Shown here piece by piece: positions 48,330 through 56,741 of a DNA stretch of 64,000 nt. The DNA comes from an uncultured Paracoccus sp. Lineage in GTDB: Bacteria; Pseudomonadota; Alphaproteobacteria; Rhodobacterales; Rhodobacteraceae. The position numbers were made by a program, and so were the translations under genes. The stretch is from assembly GCA_934533075.1 (NCBI GenBank), contig CAKTBJ010000007.1, forward strand, positions 1-64,000, in the 5' to 3' direction. Every line of letters starts with the position of its first letter. The first letter of the stretch is position 1. The notes under the pieces are model-generated. The model was not told the origin of the DNA and did not search any database. It worked only from the letters and a program-made list of their open reading frames with translations.

Positions 48330-48643
48330 TCGGGCAGCCCACCCGCCAGCCCCTACGTGCAGCCGGAGAAAGCCCGGCGCCCCCTACCCTAAAGGGGATG
48401 GCCCGCACCGCGCCGCTACGCGGCCCGGCACAGGCCGCGCTGCCGCCCGGCCATTCGTGACGCCGCATCACCGCGAACCGCCGTTCTTGCAATCGGCTGG
48501 AAGGGTGGGAACAGCCCCCGGTCACGCCGTCCGGCCCGAGGCCCCGCGTCATGCGATGCCGCGACGCGGCGTCACAGCCCGGCCCTTCGCACGCTGTCCG
48601 AATGTGGAGAAAGTGGAGAAAACGGTCCTGCCGACCCCGGCCC

Positions 48644-49069
48644 TCACTCCCGCCGCTTGCGGCAGTAGAGTTCCAGCCGGTGATCCACCAGCTCATAGCC
48701 ATGCGCGGCGGCGATCTGGCGTTGCAGGGCCTCGATCTCGGGCGAGAGGAACTCGATCACCCTTCCGCTGTCCATGTCGATGATATGGTCGTGATGGGGC
48801 CGCGTCCCGGCCTCGAACCGCGCCGCGCCGCTGCCGCCGAAGGCGTGGTTGCGCAGGATGCCCTTTTCCGCCAGCGCCGCCAGCGTGCGATAGGTCGTCG
48901 CCTGCGAAACCGAGGGATCGGCCAGCCGCGCCCGCGCCAGCACGGTCTCCGCATCCGGGTGGTCCTGCGCCGCCAGCAGCACCTGCATGATCGCCACGCG
49001 CTGGCGCGTCACGCGCAGCCCGGCTTCGCGCAGCATGGCCTCGGGGGTCTGGTCCGGCTTCGTCTCCAT
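48644..49069 (-). CDS. mur: Fur-family regulator, probably manganese-responsive (Mur)
   Basis: A 141-residue Fur-family repressor. N-terminal winged helix with TRQRVAIMQVLLAAQDHPDA and SQATTYRTLAALAEKG, then the metal-sensing motif HHDHIIDMDSGRVIEF (His92, 93, 95). The Cys pair after this motif in E. coli Fur (CLDCG) is replaced by DMDSG, as in alphaproteobacterial Mur. It is divergent from the manganese-type sit operon with a Fur-box-like sequence between, so it most likely represses sit when manganese is sufficient. Fur or Zur identity is less likely. Confidence 0.8.
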   Translation of the reverse strand: METKPDQTPEAMLREAGLRVTRQRVAIMQVLLAAQDHPDAETVLARARLADPSVSQATTYRTLAALAEKGILRNHAFGGSGAARFEAGTRPHHDHIIDMDSGRVIEFLSPEIEALQRQIAAAHGYELVDHRLELYCRKRRE

Positions 49070-49106
49070 CACCGCCTGTCTCGCAAAAACCCGCCCCTCC
49101 TGCAAG

Positions 49107-49126
49107 TTGAGAGCGATTCGCATCTT
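49107..49126. promoter_or_regulatory. Fur/Mur-box-like operator between mur and sitA
   Basis: TTGAGAGCGATTCGCATCTT resembles a Fur-type box, with GCGATTCGC palindromic at its centre. A distal TCTCAA (49142-49147) mirrors TTGAGA. It is in the 112-base gap shared by the divergent regulator and transporter genes, the expected place for a Mur operator. Confidence 0.55.
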
Positions 49127-49181
49127 GTAGTTGCGAACGTTTCTCAATACCAAGGCCCCACACACTGATTCGGAGGATACC

Positions 49182-50072
49182 ATGCGCCCCACCCTTGCCG
49201 CCCTTCTGCTGACCTGCGCCAGCCTGCCCTTCGCCGGCGCGGCCGAGGCCCGCATCAAGGTCGCCACCACCTTCACCGTGATCGCCGACATGGCCAGCCA
49301 TGTCGCGGGCGAGCATGCCGACGTGGTGTCGATCACCAAGCCGGGGGCGGAAATCCACGGCTACGAGCCGACGCCCCAGGACATCGTGGGCGCCCAGGGC
49401 GCCGACCTGATCCTGAACAACGGCCTGAACCTGGAGATCTGGTTCGAGCAGTTCCTCCAGCATCTGGGCGAGGTGCCCAGCGTCACGGTCTCGGACGGGA
49501 TCGAACCGATCGCCATCGGCGAGGGCGATTATCAGGGCCGGCCCAACCCGCATGCCTGGATGGGGTTGGACAATGCGCTGATCTATGTCGACAACATCGC
49601 CGCAGCCCTGTCCGAAGCCGACCCGGACAACGCAAGCGCCTATGCCGCCAATGCCGAAGACTACAAGCAGGCGCTGCGCGATGCGGTCCAGCCGCTGCGC
49701 GACCGCATCGCCGCCATCCCCGAGGCCCAGCGCTGGCTGGTCAGCTGCGAGGGCGCCTTCAGCTATCTGGCGCAGGACCTCGGGCTGCGCGAGGCCTATC
49801 TGTGGCCGATCAACGCCGACCAGACCGGAACGCCCCGGCAGGTCAAGGCGGTGATCGACACCGTGCGCGCCCATGACGTGCCGGCGGTGTTCTGCGAAAG
49901 CACGGTCAGCGACCGCCCCGCCCGGCAGGTGGCGGCCGAGACCGGCGCCCGCTTCGGCGGCATCCTCTACGTGGACAGCCTGTCGGAGCCGGACGGGCCG
50001 GTGCCCAGCTATGTCGACCTGCTGCGCGTCACGGTCGAGACCATCGCCGACGGGCTGGAGGGCCGGCCTTGA
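49182..50072 (+). CDS. sitA: Manganese/iron ABC transporter, periplasmic binding protein
   Basis: A 296-residue cluster A-I metal-binding protein with signal peptide (cleavage near AEA-RIK). The four metal ligands of the Mn/Fe class can be placed: His59 (EIHGYEPT), His124 (NPHAWM), Glu190 (SCEGAFSY) and Asp265 (YVDSLSEP). Zinc-type proteins have a third His where Glu190 is. GGAGG lies just before the ATG. It delivers Mn2+ (or Fe2+) to SitCD and is divergent from the Mur-type gene. Confidence 0.92.
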   Translation: MRPTLAALLLTCASLPFAGAAEARIKVATTFTVIADMASHVAGEHADVVSITKPGAEIHGYEPTPQDIVGAQGADLILNNGLNLEIWFEQFLQHLGEVPSVTVSDGIEPIAIGEGDYQGRPNPHAWMGLDNALIYVDNIAAALSEADPDNASAYAANAEDYKQALRDAVQPLRDRIAAIPEAQRWLVSCEGAFSYLAQDLGLREAYLWPINADQTGTPRQVKAVIDTVRAHDVPAVFCESTVSDRPARQVAAETGARFGGILYVDSLSEPDGPVPSYVDLLRVTVETIADGLEGRP

Positions 50073-50106
50073 CGGCCGGGGGCGCCCCGTCCCACCCTGT
50101 GGCCAT

Positions 50107-50132
50107 CGCCAGCCCCCGCGCGGGGGCTGGCG
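50107..50132 (+). promoter_or_regulatory. 26-bp perfect palindrome between sitA and sitB
   Basis: CGCCAGCCCCCGCG followed by CGCGGGGGCTGGCG (overlapping at the centre) is a perfect palindrome able to form a very stable hairpin. It lies 35 bases after sitA. Like the hairpin after the binding-protein gene at 5.2 kb, it could raise the level of the binding protein relative to the ATPase. Confidence 0.6.
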
Positions 50133-50210
50133 CCGCCTTCCGGCGCCATCCGCCCGGAAGGCCAGCATGAGCGCAGCCACGGACATCGCCACCCCAGCGG
50201 AAGCCCAGCC

Positions 50211-51074
50211 ATGACCGAAACCACCGGCATCGTCGCGCAGCACGTCACCGTCACCTATCGCAACGGGCTGACGGCGCTGCGCGATGCCAGCTTCTCGGTG
50301 CCGCGCGGCTCGATCACCGCGCTGGTGGGGGTGAACGGCGCCGGGAAATCCACGCTGTTCAAGGCGGTGATGGGATTCGTCCCGGCGGCGCGGGGCCGGA
50401 TCTCGGTGCTGGGCCTGTCGGTGCGCGACGCCCAGCGCAGGAACCTGATCGCCTATGTCCCGCAGGCCGAGGAAGTGGACTGGTCCTTCCCGGTGCTGGT
50501 CGAGGACGTGGTGATGATGGGCCGCTACGGCAAGATGGGCTTCCTGCGCCGGGCGCGGCCCGCCGACCATGCGGCGGTGACGGACGCGCTGGCCCGCGTC
50601 GGCATGGCGGACCTGCGCCACCGCCAGATCGGCGAGCTGTCGGGCGGCCAGCGCAAGCGGGTGTTCCTGGCCCGCGCGCTGGCGCAGGAGGCCCCGGTGA
50701 TCCTGCTGGACGAGCCGTTCACCGGCGTCGATGTCCAGACCGAGGAACAGATCATCGCCCTTCTGCGCGAATTGCGCGCGGCGGGCGGGGTGATGCTGGT
50801 CTCGACGCACAATCTCGGTTCGGTGCCGGAATTCTGCGACCGGGTGGTGCTGGTCAAGGGCACGGTGCTGGCCGAGGGGCCGACCGAGACGGTCTTCACC
50901 CGCCCCAACCTGGAACGCGCCTTCGGCGGCGTGCTGCGCAAGTTCACGCTGAAGGGCGCCGACCTGCATGACGACGACGACCCGCGCAAGCTGACCATCC
51001 TGACCGACGATGAACGCCCCTTCGTGCAATACCACGCCCCGCGCGGGCCGGCCCGGACGGAGGACGCGCAATGA
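50211..51074 (+). CDS. sitB: Manganese/iron ABC transporter, ATP-binding protein
   Basis: A 287-residue ATPase of the metal-type family. Walker A GVNGAGKST (40-48), signature LSGGQRKR, Walker B VILLDEP and the D-loop GVDVQTEE. The C-terminal extension (KFTLKGADLHDDDDPRKLTI) has an acidic DDDD patch found in SitB-type ATPases. It energises SitCD. Unusually, the permease genes begin only 1.13 kb later. Confidence 0.92.
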   Translation: MTETTGIVAQHVTVTYRNGLTALRDASFSVPRGSITALVGVNGAGKSTLFKAVMGFVPAARGRISVLGLSVRDAQRRNLIAYVPQAEEVDWSFPVLVEDVVMMGRYGKMGFLRRARPADHAAVTDALARVGMADLRHRQIGELSGGQRKRVFLARALAQEAPVILLDEPFTGVDVQTEEQIIALLRELRAAGGVMLVSTHNLGSVPEFCDRVVLVKGTVLAEGPTETVFTRPNLERAFGGVLRKFTLKGADLHDDDDPRKLTILTDDERPFVQYHAPRGPARTEDAQ

Positions 51075-51260
51075 CCCTTCCGGGACAGCCGGTTCCGGCG
51101 GGGCAGGGTTGCCCCTCGCCCTTCGCCCCCCTCATGTCGGGACGAAGAAATGGCCTCTCGACGCAGATGACCGCCGCAGGGCGGACCTCCACGCCGCCGC
51201 CCCCTGCCTCATACGGGGAAACGGCGCCGCAAGACACCGCGCCCGGCACGACCGCCGGCA

Positions 51261-51308
51261 CCTGTCCAGGCCCGGAGAGGCAGGGGATTCGGTCTGGGCG
51301 GACAAGTC
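51261..51308. repeat. Palindromic repeat, diverged copy
   Basis: CCTGTCCAGGCCCGGAGAGG...GGCGGACAAGTC is a shortened, mutated relative of the 50-bp palindrome. The following bases (GGGCAAC.CGCCCC, CCTCCCTGCACGAGG) match those after the copy at 51469-51518, so a unit of about 85-90 bases seems to have been duplicated 208 bases apart. Confidence 0.6.
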
Positions 51309-51468
51309 GGGCAACCCGCCCCACCTCCTCCCTGCACGAGGCGGCAAGCACCGTCACCCGCCCCGCAACGCGGATACCCGCCCCACCGCGCCCGGCCCCG
51401 CACGAGGCTGCGGCATCCGGAAACGCCGCCGGCACAGCAGGGCCACGACAGCCCGCCCCGACCACGCA

Positions 51469-51518
51469 GACTTGTCCACGCCCGGAGACCCCCAGGAGTC
51501 GGAGGGGGTGGACAAGTC
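51469..51518. repeat. 50-bp palindromic repeat, perfect-arm copy
   Basis: Arms GACTTGTCCAC and GTGGACAAGTC pair without mismatch, around CCCCC and GGGGG inner arms. It is nearly identical to 23053-23102, 28 kb away. Confidence 0.88.
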
Positions 51519-52203
51519 GGGCAACGCGCCCCGCATCCTCCCTGCACGAGGGGACATCTTCCGCATCCCGGCGCCGCACATATGGCGGCATCCGGCCTTG
51601 CCCTTTCCGGCCGCTGGCCACGATGATGCGACCGGTCCGGGGAAACGCCGCCCGCCCGGCCGGGCACGCCTCCCCCGCATGGCCGGGCGAGGCTCGGGCC
51701 ATGAACCATCGGCGACGCGGCACGAAACCTGCGGGCGCCCTGTCCCAAGGCCCGGCGGCACCCCCCTTCCAGGCGGCCCTCCCATATCGCGAGGGAATGC
51801 CGGGCGCGCCATGCGGCCGGCCCAGCCTGCCAATTCCCCGACCTGCACGCCGCTCCCGCCGCACCGTGCCGGGAAGGGCGCGGCGCGGCCTCGTCGGGCG
51901 CCCGGAGGGAGTATCCCGCCTCCCGCGCAAGAACGGCACAGGCGCGGCGGAACGGCGTTCGGTCCCGCGAGGCTCCGCATCGGCGCGCGCGGCCACCGCA
52001 CGCTCCGGCGGGGGCGGCCCGGCCCTTCGCGCCATGTCGGAATGGCCTCGCGGGGCGAAGGATGATCCCGTCGCCGGCAGGGCACAGGCGCCCCGCCCCC
52101 CGCACGGACGCGCCTGCCCCATGCAACGGCCTTCCCGATCCCTGCGGGCGCCGCAGCGGCATGCGCAGGGCGACACCCCCATCCCCGCCACCCGGAGGGC
52201 GGC

Positions 52204-53064
52204 ATGATCCTGCTGGAACCCTTCGCCTACGCCTACATGACCAATGCGATGCTGATCTCCGCCCTGGTCGGGGCGGTCTGCGCCTTCCTGTCCTGCTACC
52301 TGATGCTGAAGGGCTGGTCGCTGATCGGCGATGCGCTGTCGCATTCGGTGGTGCCCGGCGTGGCGCTGGCCTATCTGGCCGGGCTGCCCTTCGCGCTGGG
52401 CGCCTTCGCCGCCGGGGGCATGGCCGCCGGTGCCATGCTGTTCCTGTCCGAGCGCAGCGGGCTGAAATCCGATGTCGTCATCGGGCTGATCTTCACCAGC
52501 TTTTTCGGGCTGGGGCTGTTCCTGGCCTCGAAGAACCCGATCTCGGTCAACATCCAGTCGATCACGATGGGCAACATCCTCGGCATCGACCGGGGCGACA
52601 CGGTGCAGCTGGTCATCATCGGCGTGGTCTGCCTGGTGGTGCTGCTGGCGCTGTGGCGCGACCTGCTGGCGGTGTTCTTCGACGAGACCCATGCCCGCAG
52701 CGTCGGCCTGCGCCCCGGCCTGCTGCGCGTGGTGTTCTTCACGCTGCTGTCGGCCGCCGTGGTGGCGGCGATGAAGACCGTGGGGGCGTTTCTGGTCATC
52801 TCGATGGTGGTGACGCCGGGGGCCACGGCCTATCTGCTGACCGACCGTTTCCCGCGCCTGCTGGCGCTGGCGGTGGCCATCGGCACGGCCAGCGGCGCGG
52901 TGGGCGCCTATCTCAGCTATTTCCTCGACGGCGCCACCGGCGGGGTGATCGTCTGCCTTCAGGTGGCGCTGTTCCTGCTGGCCTTCACCTTCGCGCCCCG
53001 CCACGGCGTTCTGGCCGCCCGCCGCCGCGCCCGCAAGGCCCTGCAAGACGGAGACCCGGCATGA
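52204..53064 (+). CDS. sitC: Manganese/iron ABC transporter, permease C
   Basis: A 286-residue ABC-3 family permease with about eight helices. SCYLMLKGWSLIGDALSHSV is the conserved block after the first helix, and MKTVGAFLVISMVVTPGATA is the second conserved motif. Forms a heterodimer with SitD. The first codons ILLEPFAYAYMTNAMLISAL match SitC proteins. Overlaps sitD by 4 bases (ATGA). Read-through from the sitA promoter must cross the 1.1-kb insert, or a new promoter lies within it. Confidence 0.92.
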   Translation: MILLEPFAYAYMTNAMLISALVGAVCAFLSCYLMLKGWSLIGDALSHSVVPGVALAYLAGLPFALGAFAAGGMAAGAMLFLSERSGLKSDVVIGLIFTSFFGLGLFLASKNPISVNIQSITMGNILGIDRGDTVQLVIIGVVCLVVLLALWRDLLAVFFDETHARSVGLRPGLLRVVFFTLLSAAVVAAMKTVGAFLVISMVVTPGATAYLLTDRFPRLLALAVAIGTASGAVGAYLSYFLDGATGGVIVCLQVALFLLAFTFAPRHGVLAARRRARKALQDGDPA

Positions 53065-53897
53065 TCGACACCCTGCTGGCCCCCTTCGCCTATCCCTTCA
53101 TGCAGAACGCCTTCCTTGCCGGGCTGCTGCTGGCGATCCCCGCCGGGCTGCTGTCGTGCTTTCTGGTGCTGAAGGGCTGGGCGCTGATGGGCGATGCGGT
53201 CAGCCATGCCATCCTGCCCGGCGTGGTGCTGGCGCATCTGGCGGGCCTGCCGCTGCTGGTCGGGGGCTTCGCCGCCGGCATGGGCTGCGCGGTCGCCGTG
53301 GGCTTTCTGTCCGAGAACAGCCGCGTCAAGCGCGACACCGTCATGGGCGTGGTGTTTTCCGGCATGTTCGCGCTGGGGCTGGTGATCCATGTCGCCACCG
53401 ATACCGGGCTGCACCTGGACCACATCCTGTTCGGCAACATGCTGGGCATCGGCGGCGCCGACCTTGTGCGGCTGGCGCTGATCGCGCTGCCGGTGGCGGC
53501 GGTGCTGGGGCTGAAATGGCGCGACTTCCTGCTGTTTTCCTTCGACCCGGTGCAGGCGCAGGCCTCGGGGTTGCGCACCGGCTGGCTCTATTACGGGCTG
53601 CTGGCGCTGCTGTCGCTGACCATCGTGGCCACGCTCTCGTCGGTCGGGCTGGTGCTGGCGGTGGGGCTGATGATCGCGCCCGGCGCCATCGCCTTCCTGC
53701 TGACCCGGCGCTTCGGGGCGATGATGCTGGTCTCGACCGGCGTGGCGCTGGCGGGCATGGTCGGGGGCGCCTATCTATCCTTCTTCCTCGATGCCTCGCC
53801 GGCGGCCACGGTCATCCTGCTGATGGCGGCCGGCTTCATGGCCGCGCTGGCATGGCGCCGGCGCCGGATCAGCCGCGCGGTGGCGCGCGCGGCCTGA
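53061..53897 (+). CDS. sitD: Manganese/iron ABC transporter, permease D
   Basis: A 278-residue ABC-3 permease paralogous to SitC: SCFLVLKGWALMGDAVSHAI and SSVGLVLAVGLMIAPGAIAF are the same two blocks. The basic tail (WRRRRISRAVARAA) overlaps the 3' end of the convergent mprF by 29 bases. ATG overlaps the sitC stop. Confidence 0.92.
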   Translation: MIDTLLAPFAYPFMQNAFLAGLLLAIPAGLLSCFLVLKGWALMGDAVSHAILPGVVLAHLAGLPLLVGGFAAGMGCAVAVGFLSENSRVKRDTVMGVVFSGMFALGLVIHVATDTGLHLDHILFGNMLGIGGADLVRLALIALPVAAVLGLKWRDFLLFSFDPVQAQASGLRTGWLYYGLLALLSLTIVATLSSVGLVLAVGLMIAPGAIAFLLTRRFGAMMLVSTGVALAGMVGGAYLSFFLDASPAATVILLMAAGFMAALAWRRRRISRAVARAA

Positions 53898-56463
53898 GCA
53901 CCGCCCCGCCCCGCACCCGCGGGTCCGAGATCAGCCGCGTCACATCCGCCACCACCGCGACCGGGTTGCTCAGCCGCGGCAGCACCAGATAGCGCGGCTG
54001 CCATTCGGGGGCGAATTTCTCCTTGAACCGCCGCCGCCCCTGAAAGCCGTAGAAGCGCCCGCCGTGGCGATAGACCAGCCGCCCCACCCGGCCGGCGAGG
54101 CTGCGCGCATCCTCCAGCCCGGCCAGGGGCGCCACGCCGAGGCTGAGGCTGGCCACCCCCTGCCTGGCCAGCGCCAGCATGGCCTCGGTGAACAGGAACT
54201 CCATGACGGGCAGGCCGACGGCGGGGTCGTGGCGCATCAGGTCGATGGCCGCCCCCTGCCCGCGCCCGTCCAGCAGCACCAGCGCAAATCCGGCCAGCCG
54301 CCCGTCATGGCGCACCACGGCCAGCGGAAAGCGCCGCAGCCAGTCGGGATCGAATCGCCCGACCGAGAAGGTCTTCTCGCGCCCCGGCCGCGCCGCCAGC
54401 CAGCGATCCGAGATCGCGCGCAACTCCTCCAGCAGCCCGTCCGAGGCCCCGGCGGGCAGCAGCGCGAAATCCAGCCCGTCGCGCCGGGCGCGGGCGCGGG
54501 TGGTGCGCAGGCGCTTGCGCGCCGGGCCGTCCAGCGAAAAGCCGGTCAGGTCCACCACCGCCTCCTCGCCCAGCTTGAACAGGATCATGCCGGTCTCGAT
54601 CCATTGCGGGAACCAGCGCGTCCCGGCCTCGTAGAAGACCGGCGTCACCCGCGCCCGGCGCGCCGCGTCGCGGAATCGCCAGATCAGGCCGGGGACCTGC
54701 GCCGGATCGCCGATCGGATCGCCCAGCGCCACCCAGGCGCGGCCCTGCACCGCATAGGCGATCACCGCGTCGCCGCCCTCCGACAGCAGGAAGCACTTGT
54801 CGCCGCTCAGCGCCAGCGCGTCGCCGGCCCGGCCCCAGCGGGCCACCACGCCCTCGACCTGCCCGCGCGTCAGCGCATCGGCGCCCTCGCGGAAGGGGGC
54901 GCGGCGCAGCGCCTGCCACACGGTCAGCAGCGCCAGCACGAAGCAGCCGGTCAGCGCCACCCGCAGGGCGCGCGGGGCGCGGGTGTCGTCGGCAAAGACC
55001 CAGGGCGTTTCATGGGCATAAGGCGCGGCATGGGTGGAGAGCAGCGCCACCGCCACCACCGAGCACAGCATCGCCCCCACCAGCAGGAACCAGCCCGGCG
55101 ACAGCGCCCCCCGCGTCAGCCGGGTCGAGCGGTAGAAGGCCCCCCGGCAGGGCAGCAGCAACAGCGCCGCCAGCGCCAGGAACAGCGCCCGGTCGATGTC
55201 CCAGCCGTCCAGCAGCGCCGCGCCGATGCCGGCGCCCAGCGCCGCCATCGTCAGCCACCACGCCCCCGCCAGCCGCCGCAGCAGCCCCTGCGCGATCAGC
55301 ACCAGCATCGCGCCCAGCACGGTCGAGAGCAGCGCACCGACCTCGACGAAGGCCAGGGGCAGCGCGACCTCGGCCTCGCGAGCCAGTTGCGAGGCGGCGG
55401 GCACCATCGGCGCCAGCATCATCACCGCGCCCGAGACCATCACCATCGCCCCCATGCCCAGCGGCACCAGCGCCCCGGTCAGGGCGCGGGCCAGCGCGGT
55501 GATGCGGCCGGTGGCAAGCTGGCGGCCCTCGGTCGCGGCCAGCAGCGCCAGCGCCACCATGAAGGGCAGGATGAAATAGACCAGCCGATAGACCAGCAGC
55601 GCCGCCGCCGCGTCGGTGGTGGAGACGCTGACCGGCAGGGCGGCGATGATCACGGTCTCGAACACGCCCACCCCGCCGGGGACATGGCTGAGGATGCCGG
55701 CCATCGTCGCCGCCAGATAGACGGCGAGGAAGGGCACGAAGGCGATGTCGGCCCCCAGGAACAGGTAAAGCACCAGCGCGCCCGTCACCATCTCGACCAG
55801 GGTGACGGCCAGTTGCACCGCCAGCAGACCCGGCGCCGGCGCCTCGATCCGCCAGCGGCCCAGCCGCAGCGCGGTGCGGGTCAGACTGGACCCCCAGATC
55901 AGCAGGTTGCCCAGCACGAAGCCGGCCAGCGCCAGCAGCCGCACCGGCCCCGGCGGCAGCGGCAGCACCGCGCCCAGCGCATCGGGATAGGCGATCAGCG
56001 CTCCCAGCCCCACCATCGTCGCCCCGGTCCCGTAGGCCAGCGCCACGAAGGTCGAGATGCGGGCGATGTCGGCCAGTCCCAGCCCCAGCGCCGAATAGAC
56101 GCGGTAACGCACGGCGCCGCCGGACAGCGCGCTGATGCCCACGGTGTTGCCGATGGAATAGGCCAGGAACCCGCCCAGCGCGACCGCCCGCGCCGGCAGG
56201 TCGCGCCCGACATAGCGCAGTGCCGTCCAGTCATAGCAGACCAGCGCCGCATAGCCCGCCACCGTCGCCGCCAGCGCCAGCGCGAGGTCGTGGGCGGGCA
56301 CCTGCCGGGCCTGCTGGCGGACCTCCTCCAGCGGCACGTCGCGCAACAGGTGATAAAGCGCCGCCACCCCCAGCACGAACAGCGCCAGCGTCGCCAGATA
56401 GGGCAACACCGGCAGCAGCCGCGCCCAGCGGGACGGTGCCGGAGGCTCGCCGGCCTCGCTCAT
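53869..56463 (-). CDS. mprF: Bifunctional lysylphosphatidylglycerol synthase/flippase
   Basis: An 864-residue MprF protein. The N-terminal half (about residues 15-510) has some 13-14 helices and is the flippase; ALGGFLAYSIGNTVGISALSGGAVRYRVYSA is a typical stretch, best seen around residues 92-122. The C-terminal DUF2156 domain (about 530-850) is the synthase that transfers lysine from Lys-tRNA to phosphatidylglycerol; FSVGRFDPDW and RFKEKFAPEWQPRYLV are family motifs. It lowers membrane charge and gives resistance to cationic peptides and acid. The gene is convergent with sitD, sharing 29 bases. Confidence 0.92.
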   Translation of the reverse strand: MSEAGEPPAPSRWARLLPVLPYLATLALFVLGVAALYHLLRDVPLEEVRQQARQVPAHDLALALAATVAGYAALVCYDWTALRYVGRDLPARAVALGGFLAYSIGNTVGISALSGGAVRYRVYSALGLGLADIARISTFVALAYGTGATMVGLGALIAYPDALGAVLPLPPGPVRLLALAGFVLGNLLIWGSSLTRTALRLGRWRIEAPAPGLLAVQLAVTLVEMVTGALVLYLFLGADIAFVPFLAVYLAATMAGILSHVPGGVGVFETVIIAALPVSVSTTDAAAALLVYRLVYFILPFMVALALLAATEGRQLATGRITALARALTGALVPLGMGAMVMVSGAVMMLAPMVPAASQLAREAEVALPLAFVEVGALLSTVLGAMLVLIAQGLLRRLAGAWWLTMAALGAGIGAALLDGWDIDRALFLALAALLLLPCRGAFYRSTRLTRGALSPGWFLLVGAMLCSVVAVALLSTHAAPYAHETPWVFADDTRAPRALRVALTGCFVLALLTVWQALRRAPFREGADALTRGQVEGVVARWGRAGDALALSGDKCFLLSEGGDAVIAYAVQGRAWVALGDPIGDPAQVPGLIWRFRDAARRARVTPVFYEAGTRWFPQWIETGMILFKLGEEAVVDLTGFSLDGPARKRLRTTRARARRDGLDFALLPAGASDGLLEELRAISDRWLAARPGREKTFSVGRFDPDWLRRFPLAVVRHDGRLAGFALVLLDGRGQGAAIDLMRHDPAVGLPVMEFLFTEAMLALARQGVASLSLGVAPLAGLEDARSLAGRVGRLVYRHGGRFYGFQGRRRFKEKFAPEWQPRYLVLPRLSNPVAVVADVTRLISDPRVRGGAVLRPRAPPRG

Positions 56464-56666
56464 CGCGCGCGCCCCTGCGGCCGGCGCCGGCCAGCGCGCG
56501 CCGGGTCAGAGCGCGCGGGGATGGCGGGGGTCATGCTCGGCCTCGGGGCCACGAATCGGGTCGGTCGCAATCGGGGCCATCTTCTCAAGCCGGGAGGTGG
56601 GACTGCTGGATAGCGCAGTCGCGGGGGAAACCAAAGCCATGCCGGCACGGTTCCCGCCCCTCGCCG

Positions 56667-56704
56667 GCCTTCGCCCGCCGCAGGCCCGCGCGGCGGGCGA
56701 AGGC
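56667..56704. terminator. Strong hairpin between mprF and the hydratase gene
   Basis: GCCTTCGCCCGCCGC (56667-56681) pairs perfectly over 15 bp with GCGGCGGGCGAAGGC (56690-56704) around an 8-base loop. It lies 38 bases after the stop of the - strand hydratase gene. No T-run, so it may stop or stabilise transcripts, possibly with Rho. The flanking GGTTCCCG and GGGAACGGG add further pairing. Confidence 0.5.
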
Positions 56705-56741
56705 GGGGAACGGGCGGCCCTGCCTCGGGCCGGTTCCCGGC

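Larger units (their letters stand above)
47914..48643. other. Repeat-rich gene-free region upstream of the nuo operon
   Basis: About 730 bases between nuoA and the Mur-type gene, both on the - strand. It holds the candidate nuo promoter, two copies of a 23-bp direct repeat and a perfect 24-bp palindrome. Open frames across it are compositionally random. No RNA gene recognised. Confidence 0.65.
51075..52203. other. Repeat-bearing gene-free segment splitting the sit operon
   Basis: 1129 bases between sitB and sitC, where this operon type normally has overlapping genes. It carries three palindromic-repeat features (a diverged copy at 51261-51308, a perfect copy at 51469-51518, and flanking sequence shared between them). 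Long frames on both strands exist, as expected at such GC content, but they translate repeats and Arg/Pro/Ala-rich text with no recognisable domain. Confidence 0.7.

Noticed and set aside
48644..49069. Zur (zinc) identity for the Fur-family gene and ZnuABC for the transporter
   Set aside because: The binding protein has Glu190 instead of a third His and no His-rich loop, and there are two permeases, which fits Mn/Fe-type SitABCD.
51071..52207. Long frames on both strands in the sitB-sitC gap
   Set aside because: They translate the palindromic repeats (the DLSTPGDPQESEG-like text also appears at 23 kb) and otherwise random Arg/Pro/Ala sequence, so I treat the gap as non-coding.
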